Shown here piece after piece: positions 13,051-23,649 of a stretch of DNA of 64,000 nucleotides. This DNA is from Polytrichum commune (lineage: Eukaryota > Streptophyta > Polytrichopsida > Polytrichales > Polytrichaceae), in assembly GCA_950295325.1 (NCBI GenBank), contig OX485806.1:24676001-24740000 (forward strand). The letters run 5' to 3'. The number at the start of each line of letters is the position of its first letter. The stretch's first letter is position 1. The notes below the pieces were generated by a model that made no database searches, was not told where the DNA came from, and saw only the letters and a program-made list of their open reading frames with translations. The translations under genes were made by a program, and so were the position numbers.

Positions 13051-14610
13051 AAAGGGAGTGTTTGTTCATACTTTCTCTCGACCTGATTGACCAAGAGGAG
13101 GATGCACACTCTTTCAAATCGAACCATATCTGGTGATGTAGAGGTTTCTTCACAGCAGTATCCCGCCTTGGTGATTGTAAACATTTTTCCCGAGACTACA
13201 ATTTCCAAATTGAGATGTATTGTTATCTATCCGAATGTGCTGAATGTATACGTGGAAGTTGGATTGAATTAGATTCGATAGGAGAAAGTATAGGTGATTT
13301 ATCCCATTGTTGTGATATAGTGCAAGAATTTTATCAGCTGCCACAGTACTGCTTCATGCACTTTGCAAACCCCACCCGGATTATGAATTTTGTGTTTACA
13401 TGGCAATCTGCCCATATCACCTTGCAGATTGCCATGTAACCAGATATATATACACATTTTGTTTGTTCACACCCTCCCTCTTTCAGCTTGAATGACCAAG
13501 AGGAGGGTGTGCTCTTCAAGATTGAGCAATTTTCTGGTGAAGGAAAGGACTCTCGCCTACAGTGTCTCGCTTGGTGATTGTGAACTACCATCTCCTGAGA
13601 GTAAATTTCTGGAATGATATGTATTAGTGTCTATCTGAAAGTGATGGTTGTGTATGCAGTAAGTTGGATTTAAATTTGACCCAATAGCACAAAAGAGAGA
13701 ATGTATCTCATCCTCACGAAATTGTAAGATTGTCATTGATTGTAAAATTGTAAGATTGCTCCATGCACATTTGTAAATCTGCTGGGGAAGGGAGCATAAT
13801 CGGAATTTGAGCCTTGTGATTACACGATAATCCTTGCGTGTCTCTTTGTGACTGTATGCAGAATTGTGGTTGAATCAGAAGACTATATGTTCATACTGTC
13901 TCAAGCCAATTGAGGAAGCTGAGAATGTACACTCTTCGAAATTGAACCATTTCTGGTGACGTTGAGTTTTCCTCTGCCTGGCACCCTCCTGACCTGGTGT
14001 TTGCAAACAGTTTTCCTGCGACTGTAAATTCCACACTGACATGTATTGGTTTCTCTATCCAAATGTGATGGATGTGAATTTAACTTGATGGCAGAAAGTA
14101 CACATCTCCATATTAGAAGTAGTGTTGCTCGTTCCTGAAGTAGTGCAGGGCTTTTACCAGCTACTATAAGTCTACTGGTCTATGCACTTTTGCAAACTGC
14201 AAGTGATTTTATAACCTACTCACCAGAGTCTTGAACTTTATGTTTATATGGTAATTTTCTCATACCACTTGTCACTGAAGCGAATGTGGTGAGAATCACC
14301 ACCCCCAGTATGCCTTCAATTCTGCAGGGACTGTAGTTGTCAACAGCACAGAATGAGGAGTATCGCATGTAGATGTCTTGTTGACTCAAGAGAGTGTTTG
14401 TTTGGACTCTCTTGACCTAATAGATCAATAGGAGGATGTACACACTCTTCAAGATTCAATCATTCCTGGCGATATAGAGGATCCTTCACAACACCATCCT
14501 GCCTCACAAAATTGTAAACAATTTCCCATAGACTAGAATTTTTGAACTGATGTGCATTGGTGTATCTATTTGAACATGATGTATGTGTATGTGGAAGGTG
14601 TATCTGATGA
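13050..14610 (+). repeat. Four diverged tandem repeats of 400-500 bp after psaD
   Basis: Four units start near 13060, 13465, 13885 and 14390. Each carries, in the same order, a TGTTCA/TTTGTT-like start, a (GAC)CAA-GAGGA block, CACTCTTCAA-like sequence, TTTCTGGTGA or TTCCTGGCGA, GTAAAC/GTAAAT segments, an ATGTATTGGT-like segment, and a TGATG/TGTATGTG tail before a GGAAGTTGGATT-like end. Divergence is high, so the duplications are old. No open frame is shared between units, so they are probably non-coding. Confidence 0.65.
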
Positions 14611-14885
14611 TCAATATGAATGTTTCGGAGAGCACTCTACATGCATATTAGTTTCTGGCCATGAATGCCATGTTTTTTTAATGTGCCATGTGCCATGTTG
14701 GCATTAGTTGCTTGTTGAAAGCTCATAGTACACAACATGAGTCCCTGCCATAAATAAGGAATCTTGGAATTGGAGGAGAATTATGTATGTGTGATACATG
14801 GTCCCACTAAGTTAAACACAACCAAGGAGTTGTGTAATGTTATGTAAGAACGGAAACCAAAATGGACACATGTCACAACAAGATT
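14611..14885. other. Non-coding repeat-rich flank
   Basis: No gene is seen. ACAACCAAGGAGTTGTGTAA (from about 14819) also occurs near 38783, showing that part of this flank belongs to a dispersed repeat. Confidence 0.45.
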
Positions 14886-14889
14886 AGAT

Positions 14890-15166
14890 TTGTGGTTAGA
14901 ATATAAACATCATTCTTGGCTAAATAGTTTACTCACACATTTGGGAGGATCTATAGTTTTAAGACAAGAATCTCCACTTTGGCTTCTTGTGACTTTTGCA
15001 CATGAACTTCAATATCAACAAGTTGTCACCTATTTGTCGGCTCTGTCTGTAGGACAGAGACTATGCATCAACTTCTTCGTTTCAAGAGCAAATTTCCTAA
15101 CCACTTTGCGTTCACACTTGGACGTTACTTGTTCTTGTTATTTTTTGGTCCACCTTATTTAATGTG

Positions 15167-15213
<47 letters not shown>

Positions 15214-15480
15214 GTTAACTATAGTTATTTCGGCAGTTCTTGATTATTCATTTTAAAAATTTCGAGTGATAAATGAGTAGCTTCAATCCTTGACCCGCAT
15301 TTGAGAAGAAGGTGCCCAAAATCCAAGAAAGGTTTGGTATAGTGAACAACCATGGATTGGCATGAGCAAAGTGGACAACTACAACTATAGTCTTTCATAG
15401 TAAAGGACAGAGACTCACGGTTTTACCGTTTTCTTGTTCACTAATATGTTGATATCGTTCAACCAACCACTTCAAGTTTC
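14890..15480. repeat. Dispersed repeat, inverted copy at 53.75-54.2 kb
   Basis: This 0.6-kb region matches the reverse complement of 53745-54210 closely. Shared blocks include GCATCAACTTCTTCG, CCACTTTGCGTTCACACTTG, a CT microsatellite at 15167-15212, AGTTAACTATAGTTATTTCGGC, GACCCGCATTTGAGAAGAA and GGACAGAGACTCACGGTTTTACC. No terminal repeats or coding domain were identified, so the class is unknown. Confidence 0.75.
15167..15212 (+). repeat. (CT)n microsatellite
   Basis: An uninterrupted CT dinucleotide tract of about 22 units lies inside the dispersed repeat. The inverted copy at about 54.03 kb carries a matching but rearranged CT/AG tract. Confidence 0.9.
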
Positions 15481-16174
15481 TCATCAAAACAACTAAAATT
15501 ATGACTATCGTAAATGTTTCATTTTTTTATTTCTACTTCTAGATTGATTTTAGGATGACCAAAGCATTCATTTCTTGTCTTTCTAATGTCTGGTACCATT
15601 TGATGGTGCCGCATAGCTACTCTTTTACAATAATTCTCCAAAAGTCCTTTGATATATTCGTTTGGAGCACATCGTAGAAAATGCTTTACCCCTCATGAAT
15701 GTCCTTGTAGGTAATTAGAGGTTCATCTCTCTTAACTTCTGAAAAATAATTCAATGAACTAAAACTTAATTCATCACCACTTCGCAAGGATGAGTGCATA
15801 TTGACGGAGTGGAGATTGAGGTTGCAGCGAGGTTGAGAAGGTTCATGACGTTGTTGACGTCACTATCTTTAGAAAAGCTTATGTATACCCCTAGTCCGAG
15901 TTAAAGAACACAAACTTGGGATATGAAAAGGCCACAATTTTAAACACGTATGCATCTAGAATAGTTCATAAAAAGTGTTCATCCAAAGCAGTGAATGTTA
16001 TTGGTATGTGGATTCCAATTATACACCTACTTGAGCTACACAATCATAACGATTTGTCCTATCGGTGTTGCTTACTTTAAACATTGCTATATGAATGCAT
16101 AATGTGAACATCACATTTTATATGTGCTACACAAATAGCTCCACAATAATAAACAAACCAAGAAATAGGAAGTA
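15481..16174. other. Gene-free AT-rich interval
   Basis: No coding region or defined repeat was recognised. Confidence 0.4.
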
Positions 16175-16541
16175 CATAACATTATTCAACCACGTGGGCC
16201 AATTCCATTGACCTTCGAATAAAGAAACTATATTATGGGTTCCGTAAACAAAGTAGTGATATTCGGTTACCATTCATATATTCATGCTGACACTTGGAAA
16301 TTTGGATGGAGTTATATTTATGTCATTCACAAACAACATTCTTCATCTCAACACTAAAAATACTATTCATAACAACACTATTCATTGAAATACCGGCACT
16401 ATTCATATTATTCATTATTCATACCGACTTTGGTTTCTTCTTATTATCGAAGTTTCTTCCCATGAAGGTAAGACTGTGGACGCCCTTGTTAAATGCTACA
16501 TATAGAAACTAAACTCAACCATACGGTTGAATAATCTTATG
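16175..16541. mobile_element. MITE of the CATAACATTATTCA family, 367 bp
   Basis: The left end CATAACATTATTCAACCACG matches the reverse complement of the right end, CATAAGATTATTCAACCGTA. The dinucleotide TA flanks both ends and may be the target site. The interior resembles, in inverted orientation, the copy at 54768-55168 (shared block TTTCTTCCCATGAAGGTAAGA). A shorter relative lies at 18347-18491. No protein is encoded. Confidence 0.7.
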
Positions 16542-17550
16542 TAGATTACTTGGTAAACTAGAATGGTATCCTCAATAAAGTGTTATAAATACGCATAACT
16601 CCAAATGGCAACCCACACTAATAGGACAAATCAATGTACTAGGTGTGTAAAGTAATGCGTCGTGTTTCCACTTTCTTTAAAGGTTGAGATCATTCCCAAG
16701 CATCACTTGAGAAAATGTTAAAGAACTCCATGCGTTCATGGGATGGTTAGATTTTTGTGGGGTAGGAGGGCATGGGGCGGCAAAGGGGCGGCAAAGGACG
16801 GTGCCGGGAGGGGGGTTGGGTATATAGTGACAAAATGTACTCCTTTTACTTTATGGTGGTTATGCGGAGTTGGAGCAACTTGGGAACCATCACACAACCA
16901 ATCACGTGTTCGATCTCAAGAAAGTGCAAATGTTTTAGTGTTTCTCAAACTTTAAAGAAAGCTCGAATGGCAACAATCGTTGGAGTGGCGAACTCACACA
17001 CAACTAATGTTACATTTGGTTTCATCAAAGCGCGGATACATTCATCCACATCGTTAGTTTCATATGTTCATTGTCATTATTATTGGGGAATTCATTCATG
17101 GATATTTTGGTAGAGTTTGGTAGCAGTTGCACCTTTAATACAAATTAGTGTGGACTAGCATTTGGAATCACATAGTGTTGCAATTAATATTAGGATGAGG
17201 TTTCTTATAAACTTAACATATAGTTTGTTTGGAGAGTTTTTGAGCTCAAGAAAGCCACATTACAAAGAAAGCATAACCACCCCTCTTTAGACCTTGTATA
17301 AAGAAGCCCCTCCATATTTGAAGTTCACCCTATGCCTTTCTCATCAAGGCATTAGAGTAAAGTTCACTTAAGTAAAAGCCATACTCTTAATCTATGTAAA
17401 GGTTACCAAATCCGAAACGATGGTGTGGCTATAGCATATACTTGAACATGTTCTTTGAGGCTCTCACAATTTCATGGTCATGGCACTTGGCTCGTGTGTG
17501 AAGTGTGCTTGTGTGTGTAAGCTTGAGCACTCTAGCTTCAACAAAACTAG
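16542..17550. other. Gene-free interval with a G-rich patch
   Basis: No gene is supported. A G-rich patch at about 16757-16820 and a short tRNA-like box (GTGTTCGATCTC, near 16906) are visible but not enough to call a SINE. Confidence 0.4.
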
Positions 17551-17722
17551 TACACTCTAACCTCGTTAATATGACACTCGTTGTTTATACGACACCCTCG
17601 ATATTACGACACGTTTTTGCAAGACCAAATTTTCAGGTCCTAATCTCCCTCTTTTATACGACTACGACACTCGATAATGCGACATTTAGAATCTTCGTTT
17701 TGTCATATTAAAGAGGTAGTTG
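17551..17722. mobile_element. Small Tc1/mariner-pogo-like TIR element
   Basis: The left end CTAACCTCGTTAATATGACA matches the reverse complement of the right end, CTACCTCTTTAATATGACA. The body repeats CGACAC/CGATA motifs, the pattern seen at pogo/Tigger-type ends (ACCTCGTTAATACGACAC). A related fragment lies at about 18150-18262. No transposase frame is present. Confidence 0.5.
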
Positions 17723-18346
17723 ATGTTAAAATCCCTTTCATCTATGTTATGTGTATCTAAAATACATCCATTTTCATTTGGGAACTACTTGGGAACTTCA
17801 TGAGAATTAGGGTTGCTAGTGTAAAATGGACATGGTTAGGGTTAAGGGTGGCCTCCTGCTTAGTATGACGCTAAGTGTCATGCATCGTTGTTGTCTAGTT
17901 TCTTATTAGAGAACTCTTCATATTTTGGTGTCAATGAAATTATTAGTTTCCAAAAGTTAGTAGGGAATTTAGATAAGGTGACAGTTGCTAACTTGGGTAG
18001 GCAACACCAGAGATCTTTGGACTCGTATTTCCAGAGTTCTTGAGAATATTTGTATTTGTTTGGAGTTATAAGTTATTTTTTCATACCATCTATATTGCTT
18101 AAACTCGTTGTGTATATATATAGTTTAAGCTCATATTACTTATGTTTTCGTATTCCCTCAACAATACGACAACTTTACGCCATTTGTCATGTTAATGAGA
18201 AGATGACACCTCGATAATACATTTTTTTTTGTGTTTCCCAATCGTGTCAAACTAAAGAGGGAGAAAAATATTGTTGGCGCATGCTTGGTTTAAGGGAGGG
18301 CATGACCGTGTGGTGTAGGTTGTTGGGCCTATAATTTGTTGAAAAC

Positions 18347-18491
18347 ACAACATTATTCAGATTCATAACAATGTTCTATGGGACTAACACTATACTATAG
18401 TGTTCTTATTATTCATCATGAATGTAGAGAATATTCCATAGAATATTATCAGTCCCACATAACACTTTTATGGATATGAATAATGTTATGA
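18347..18491. mobile_element. Short MITE of the CATAACATTATTCA family, 145 bp
   Basis: The left end CACAACATTATTCAGATTCATA and the right end (reverse complement CATAACATTATTCATATCCATA) form terminal inverted repeats. An inner inverted pair (TATGGGACT with AGTCCCACATA) suggests a near-complete palindrome. It lies just outside the large 17-kb element. Confidence 0.65.
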
Positions 18492-18801
18492 AGCTCCAAA
18501 TCGCATTCATGCCAGTACCTTGTACGGGCATTATTTTTCTTTATGAAGCTCCAAAGTCAAAGCCACATGTTTTTTAGATGTGGACCAATGACCAAACTTC
18601 TCCCCATATTTGATATTTCGGCCAATGGAATCTTACCCTTATCCTTTGGACCCTACCTTTGGCAACTTAATCAAAATTAATTAGCACAATGGAATCAAGC
18701 AAGAGTGCACATACAAAAGGGTTTAAGTAAGGTTAGGTTATGACAATCTTCAACAATATAAGAACTCCTCTCTTGGTGTGGTTTCATCAAATTTTATGGT
18801 A

Positions 18802-18829
18802 AACACTATATTCGTTAATTGGAGACTTT
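18802..18829 (+). repeat. Left terminal inverted repeat of the 17-kb element
   Basis: It starts AACACTATATTCGTTA and matches the reverse complement of 35880-35907 at 27 of 28 positions (A versus T at position 17). It is immediately followed by a small hairpin, GAGACTTT-GG-AAAGTCTC, which the right end does not copy exactly. The bases before it are GGTA. Confidence 0.85.
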
Positions 18830-19248
18830 GGAAAGTCTCAAAATAAATTGGACCCGTAGTTTCGGATGTGAATATTGTGAACGTAGGGAACATGGGGAAC
18901 AATGGCAACATAATGTTCGAAAGATCCATATGTGATGAATATATATGTTTCTAAATATAGTAATTATTTGGGGGATAATCAAAACTACGCCAACACAATA
19001 TTCCAATGTCACAAATTCACAATTATTTTGCATTTTTGATTTTGTATTGAACAAAATTAACGAATCTATAAATAGCCATCTGATTTTATATCTAGGGACT
19101 CTTGGATGCGTATCCCAAACATAACATCTTAGCCAATTGTGGGTGAATTGAACGGCACATCCCAAACGCAACAATATTAAAATAATTTGACAGTGTGTAT
19201 AAGAAATTGCAAATTAGCATCTGCAATATAATTATATAGTTTGGACTC

Positions 19249-19319
19249 CACATCCGTAAACACAAACATATAAAAAACATTTGATAGCGCATGTGAAGTT
19301 GGATTCTACATCCGTAAAT
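19249..19319 (+). repeat. Two half-sites of the element palindrome
   Basis: CATCCGTAAA occurs at 19251-19260 and within 19308-19319, each preceded by TTGGA.T.C(T)A. They correspond to one arm of the palindrome found throughout the element, spaced about 59 bp apart, in the left margin beyond the end of the minus-strand gene. Confidence 0.45.
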
Positions 19320-19458
19320 CAATACAATCATGATATATAATTGTAATCTATAAAATTGCTATAAAATGTGTCTAATATAGTATTCGACCCCAATGTCATA
19401 TATTTCATGAAAAACCAAGACACATTTCAAATAATTGTGGTCCAACCCTACGTCAATA

Positions 19459-22400
19459 TCATTCTCCATCTTCATCTTCAGCTTCATTTCCATTCTCGAC
19501 ATCGTTTTCTGCAGCAGCAATACGTGCCAAGTTGTCTTTGGCAAAATCTATATGTTTTTGGGGGATGGTCATTGTCTCTGATTTGGAACCTTTGCGTGGT
19601 TTCCAAGCACAAAATATGGTATCTGTGTTTATCCATATTGGTTTGTATGCTGAGTCCATTGTCCATTTGAAACCTTTTTTGGTGTCCCACCCTAAATATG
19701 TGCGGAGCACATTTTGATCTTTGGTGCTAGGACGGCAATATTCCACCTCAATTTGATGAAAATTTGGGCTAGTTGGAACAAAATTTGGTGATGACAATGT
19801 TTTTACCAACCAAATCGGTTTAAGGTGCTCCTCATCTCCAGGACGTACGAGGATCATATACCCTTCGTAGCAATCAACAGCCACACGAAATGATGGAGCC
19901 GGACGATTACGAGCTGGGCCAACATAATGGTCGTCCGCTGCGAACTCTTCACGGATGTCCCCATTGTCGAAGAACATGGCCTCAGATTCCACGATTGTCA
20001 CTCGGCTTTGTGGCCAAAAACCTTGTGTCAAACATGAATGTGTTTCGACATCGGGTGCTAGCAATGCTGAGCGAATGCGATCCCAGTACGTAATCAATGG
20101 TTCGTGGGTATCCCGAACACGCCTTGTGATGTCTTCCTCGCACAATTCTTTCCAATATTGGATGAATCCGGATATACCTTTGATGATTTCTGGTCCATTC
20201 CTCATGGGGTTGGGTTTGCAAGGCTTCGGCTCCCCATCAGGTAGCATACATTTGCCCTCTTCGTTTTGGCGTCATACGAGTATCCCTTCCTCTGGACCCC
20301 AATCCGGGGAAGTGCACAAAACTTTGAATTGCATGGCCGGCAAACCATCATCACGCATATAGAATCGGAATTGTTGAGCCTTGGTATGGCCCACTAAACG
20401 GTCACCTCCCTTAAGAATGAATGGTTCGATAAACGCTTTGAAATCGGACACTTCTTCAATCAAATGCGGGATGACTGGCACATTATCCAAATCCATGTAT
20501 GATTTCATGAGAAGAGGAATCGTCGGAAGATCCTCCTCGTGCAACTTCATACTCCAACGTCCAAATGAAGCGTCAATGTCATCATGCGTGTGGCCAACCA
20601 TCAAAAAAGACACAAACACTTCTTTGAAAATGCCCTTGGCTACGAGCAATGACCAAAAACAAAACACGTATCGACATTTGTTGTCTTTGGCACAATTGTC
20701 CAGTTGCACATGTAGAGTTGGAGGCAAAGGTTTAGCAAGAACGGTTTGTTCAAGCGGTTCTTGCAGTGACGATAGACATACTTCTTTCCCCTCTAGCACA
20801 GCCTCATAAATCGGTGTTGTTCCAAATCCAACAAAAAGAGCGCGAGAGGATGATGTTGGCGGACTCTCAAGATCTCGTAGAAGTTTTGCAAAAGACCCCA
20901 CGGTATGATTGGCGTCGCCTGGATAGAAATCCAAGCCATAATGTGCATACTTGACGTCCACATGGCCATGTGCGATCATACCTGAATTAAGACATACAAA
21001 TGAGAAGTACATTCCAATATCTTTTATGATAAGGAAATTCAATTTTTCCGCAAGCAGGCCAAGAAAATGAACAAACACTTACGGATGTACATCCGTAACT
21101 CTTAACGATGAGTATGTGGGTTCGCAAAAAAAATGTGAAAACCAACGAACCTGTGACAGATATTGGGAGCTTGAAATATCCATCTGTAGCCTTTATTTTC
21201 CGTGCATAACAAGGGCACGCAGTCTTCGCATGGTCCATTTTGTCATGAATGATTGTCAAAACCTCATTCGGCCTCATTATCGATAATGCGCAATTCTTGT
21301 AGTAGTCTTGACGGTGTGCCTCTTGGTTGTTGACATACTCAATGTATTTCCGTTGATGTCTATTGTGCGACTCAGTCCCTATGGGATGTGCATCTCGAAG
21401 GCCCTTGTATTTTTCACAAGCAGAACACCTGGCAAACTTATCCCCAGGCCTCTTCGTAATGTACTCTGCAAATTGTTGATTCTTGATCACACTCAATTTT
21501 GACAACGAAATCGGCCCACATCCAGCCTTTTCGCCAACCTTATTAACATCCACAATTATGTTCTTCCATTTTGTCCCTGTAGGCAAAACCATCTGGACAA
21601 CCTTTTCCCCCGACGGCAGAGTCCGTGTCTTGTGTGGCATCGCATCTGCTAATGGCATAATGATGGTTGATAGTGTTGCAGCCGCTTGGAGTGTTGCCTC
21701 CCTGGGCTTCTTTGTACCAGAGTTGCCATGGAACCGAGAACGCCGTCCTTGCAGCGAGTAGTTCCGGAACCTATAAAAATCTGCCTTTGAAACTGCATGT
21801 ATAATGTACCATGCCGTGCAGCATACCTCTATATTTTCCAAGGTCACAACCTTACGACCTTCGGCATCAAAGTGCATGTTGCGATGGACTTCAAGTTTCT
21901 TTGCAGATCGCATCCGAAAGTCCGCAAGCCACATCTCTTGTCTCAAAGATTTGATTTTGTCACGGGGAAATAGTTGGCAACACATTTTTGCACAACAATC
22001 CTTTGTTGCTATGGACCTAATAGATGTGTCTCCCAATGTTAGATCTCGACGACGTTGCGTGGGTTCACGAGGCACGCGAACGGAATCATATTTACGCCGA
22101 CCTTGTCTAGGACGCATTGTGGTGAACAAAGTCTTTTGTATTTCCTCAAAATGACGTGCATGATTCCACAAGCTGATACCATCGTGAAGAACACTTCGCA
22201 ACGGCCATCGACAAAGAGAGAATCTCCAACCATGAGGTACTTCCAATGGATGTAAGGAGTTCAAAATGCACACCCCAACATCTTCCTCCCCAAGGGGATT
22301 TGCATCAATACAGTCCATAGGATTTGAGTTCCTACAAACACCATTGGCCACGGGGACGCCGTATCCATTGACTATGACAACATCAAGATCAATCCATTGT

Positions 22401-22555
22401 TCCCGCGAATAACCCTCACATGTTGGTATGAAATCATCCTCTGCATTGGCGACACCAATTGTAGTTTCATGTTCCATGACACCTTCAAATTCGCTAGCAT
22501 AGCTTGACGCTTCCGAAGAGAACTCGAATGCACTATCTCGGACGTTGGAATCCAT
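19459..22555 (-). CDS. DUF7869-like transposase-type protein (one in-frame TGA)
   Basis: Two exons, 22555-21151 and 20981-19459, join in phase 1 across a 169-bp intron to give about 975 codons. The start has a good plant context (GGCCATGGA). A TGA at 20274-20272 (codon about 705) interrupts the frame; open reading continues on both sides in the same frame, and the change fits CGA to TGA at a CpG. Parts in order: acidic N terminus; Arg-rich segment; Cys-rich KDCCAKMCCQLF (about 185-195); a CxxC motif in ARCSACEKYK; HDKMDHAKT (Asp 438/441); LDNCAKDNK (Asp 563); GHTHDDIDASFG (Asp 602-605); a C-terminal domain rich in aromatic residues ending in an acidic tail. The LDN-NK and GHTHxDID motifs match my memory of the DUF7869 group found in repetitive genes of plants and oomycetes. 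The three Asp clusters look like an RNase H-type D-D-D triad. Transposase function is inferred from these motifs and from its place inside a TIR element. Confidence 0.72.
20272..20274 (-). pseudogene. In-frame TGA interrupting the DUF7869-like gene
   Basis: The codons before it read GPEEGILV and after it RQNEEGKCMLPDGEPKP, both in the same frame and with no splice signals nearby. A C-to-T change at a CpG (CGA to TGA) is the simplest cause. It truncates the protein after the putative catalytic core but before the last 270 residues, so loss of function is likely but not certain. Confidence 0.7.
21079..21098. repeat. Palindrome variant in the intron of the DUF7869-like gene
   Basis: A perfect 20-bp palindrome, TTACGGATGT plus its reverse complement. 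It shares the outer TTACGGA arms of the element palindrome but has a GTAC centre in place of the usual GCGC. It lies inside the gene's only inferred coding intron (20982-21150). Confidence 0.8.
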
Positions 22556-22696
22556 GGCCACTACAAGTGACCCACATGAAGAGTATGTCAAAATATCCCA
22601 TTCAATAAATATCATGGATAGTCCTAACGCTTATTGTCAATGAAACACAATATCAACAATAGTGGATTTCATGGCCTGGAAACAAAGACACATTGG

Positions 22697-22924
22697 TATA
22701 CGAACGCGCGTACGTATATCTCCATGTAACAACATTATCAGTGCAAGCACGCGCATACATATGTCTTTATTTGTTCATAGTCGGCGGAAAGGTCCAGACA
22801 ACAAAAACATGACAGTTTTATGGGCGCGCACCCGTAAATCTCTTTGTGGTCAAAGAGGTCAATATCATGCACAAATGTTTTCGCAAACTATACAACATAG
22901 GTATACGGACGTGCGTCCGCAAAC
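22697..22924. repeat. Degenerate palindromes in the leader of the DUF7869-like gene
   Basis: Diverged copies of the palindrome occur near 22697-22718 (TACGAACGCGCGTACGTA), 22817-22838 (TATGGGCGCGCACCCGTA) and 22901-22924 (TACGGACGTGCGTCCG), with a weaker one at about 22745. They lie upstream of the minus-strand start codon. A possible acceptor (CACTTGTAG) directly before the start suggests they sit in a 5-prime leader intron. Confidence 0.65.
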
Positions 22925-23151
22925 ATCCGAATGTCAAAAGTCAGTGTTGTGCAAGACACACAGAGGTTTAGGAAACCAAGATGTACAAGTGCCAGGTTCC
23001 TACTGTGTATTATGAATGTCAAAATATTATACTATGACACATAGGGTGATGTAAGCTTAGGGTTTAGGGATCTTATACCTCCATTGATCGTACAGTCTCA
23101 ATGTAATATTCTACATGGCACATAGTGAAAAGTATGAAACCAAAGGTTTGC

Positions 23152-23179
23152 AGGTTTACGGACGCGCGTCCGTAAACCT
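23152..23179. repeat. Perfect 28-bp palindrome
   Basis: Arms AGGTTTACGGACGC followed by the exact reverse complement. It could extrude a cruciform or, if transcribed, form a 14-bp hairpin. A decayed relative lies at 23213-23235. Confidence 0.9.
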
Positions 23180-23336
23180 CACTGTACCTCATTACTAGCA
23201 CAAATAGGTTTAGGTTACTGGACGTGAGTCAGAAAATTTTTATGACAATACAGTCTCGTTAGTATACTATACATGGCAAGTGGTCATGATGTCAGCTCAG
23301 GTGCAATACCGAACAATGGAACAAAAAAGTGCAAAA

Positions 23337-23647
23337 GTTTATGGACGCGCGTCCGTAAACCTCAATGTAGATGAAATAGGTCAAGTATAATTCTCACTGC
23401 AATAGATATCCAATCAAGCAAGAGGTTAAAGGTTTACGGACGCGCGTCCGTAAACCTCAATGTAAATGAAATAACTCAAGTATAATTCTCACAGAAATAC
23501 ATATCCAATCAAGCAAGAGGTTTAAGGTTTACGGACGCGCGTCCGTAAACCTCAATGTACATGAAATAGCTCAAGTGCAATTCTCACAGAAATAGATATC
23601 CAACCAAGCAAGAGGTTTAAGGTTTACGGACGCACGTCCGTAAACCT
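23337..23647. repeat. Array of four palindromes with exact 95-bp period
   Basis: Palindromes at 23337-23360, 23430-23457, 23525-23552 and 23620-23647 have centres spaced 95 bp apart each time. The spacer is also repeated (CAATGTA.ATGAAATA, CAAGTATAATTCTCAC, TATCCAATCAAGCAAGAGG), so the palindrome is part of a 95-bp tandem unit. The first has one mismatch (TTATGG) and the last has CGCACG at the centre. The array lies 0.8-1.1 kb upstream of the DUF7869-like gene. Confidence 0.9.
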
Positions 23648-23649
23648 CC

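Noticed and set aside
16850-16930. tRNA-like boxes suggesting a second SINE
   Set aside because: A B-box-like GTGTTCGATCTC is present but no convincing A box, tail or flanking duplication.
23337-23647. CRISPR-like array (regular repeat and spacer)
   Set aside because: The spacers are themselves repeated, the repeats are perfect palindromes, there are only four units, no cas gene is present and the genome is eukaryotic.
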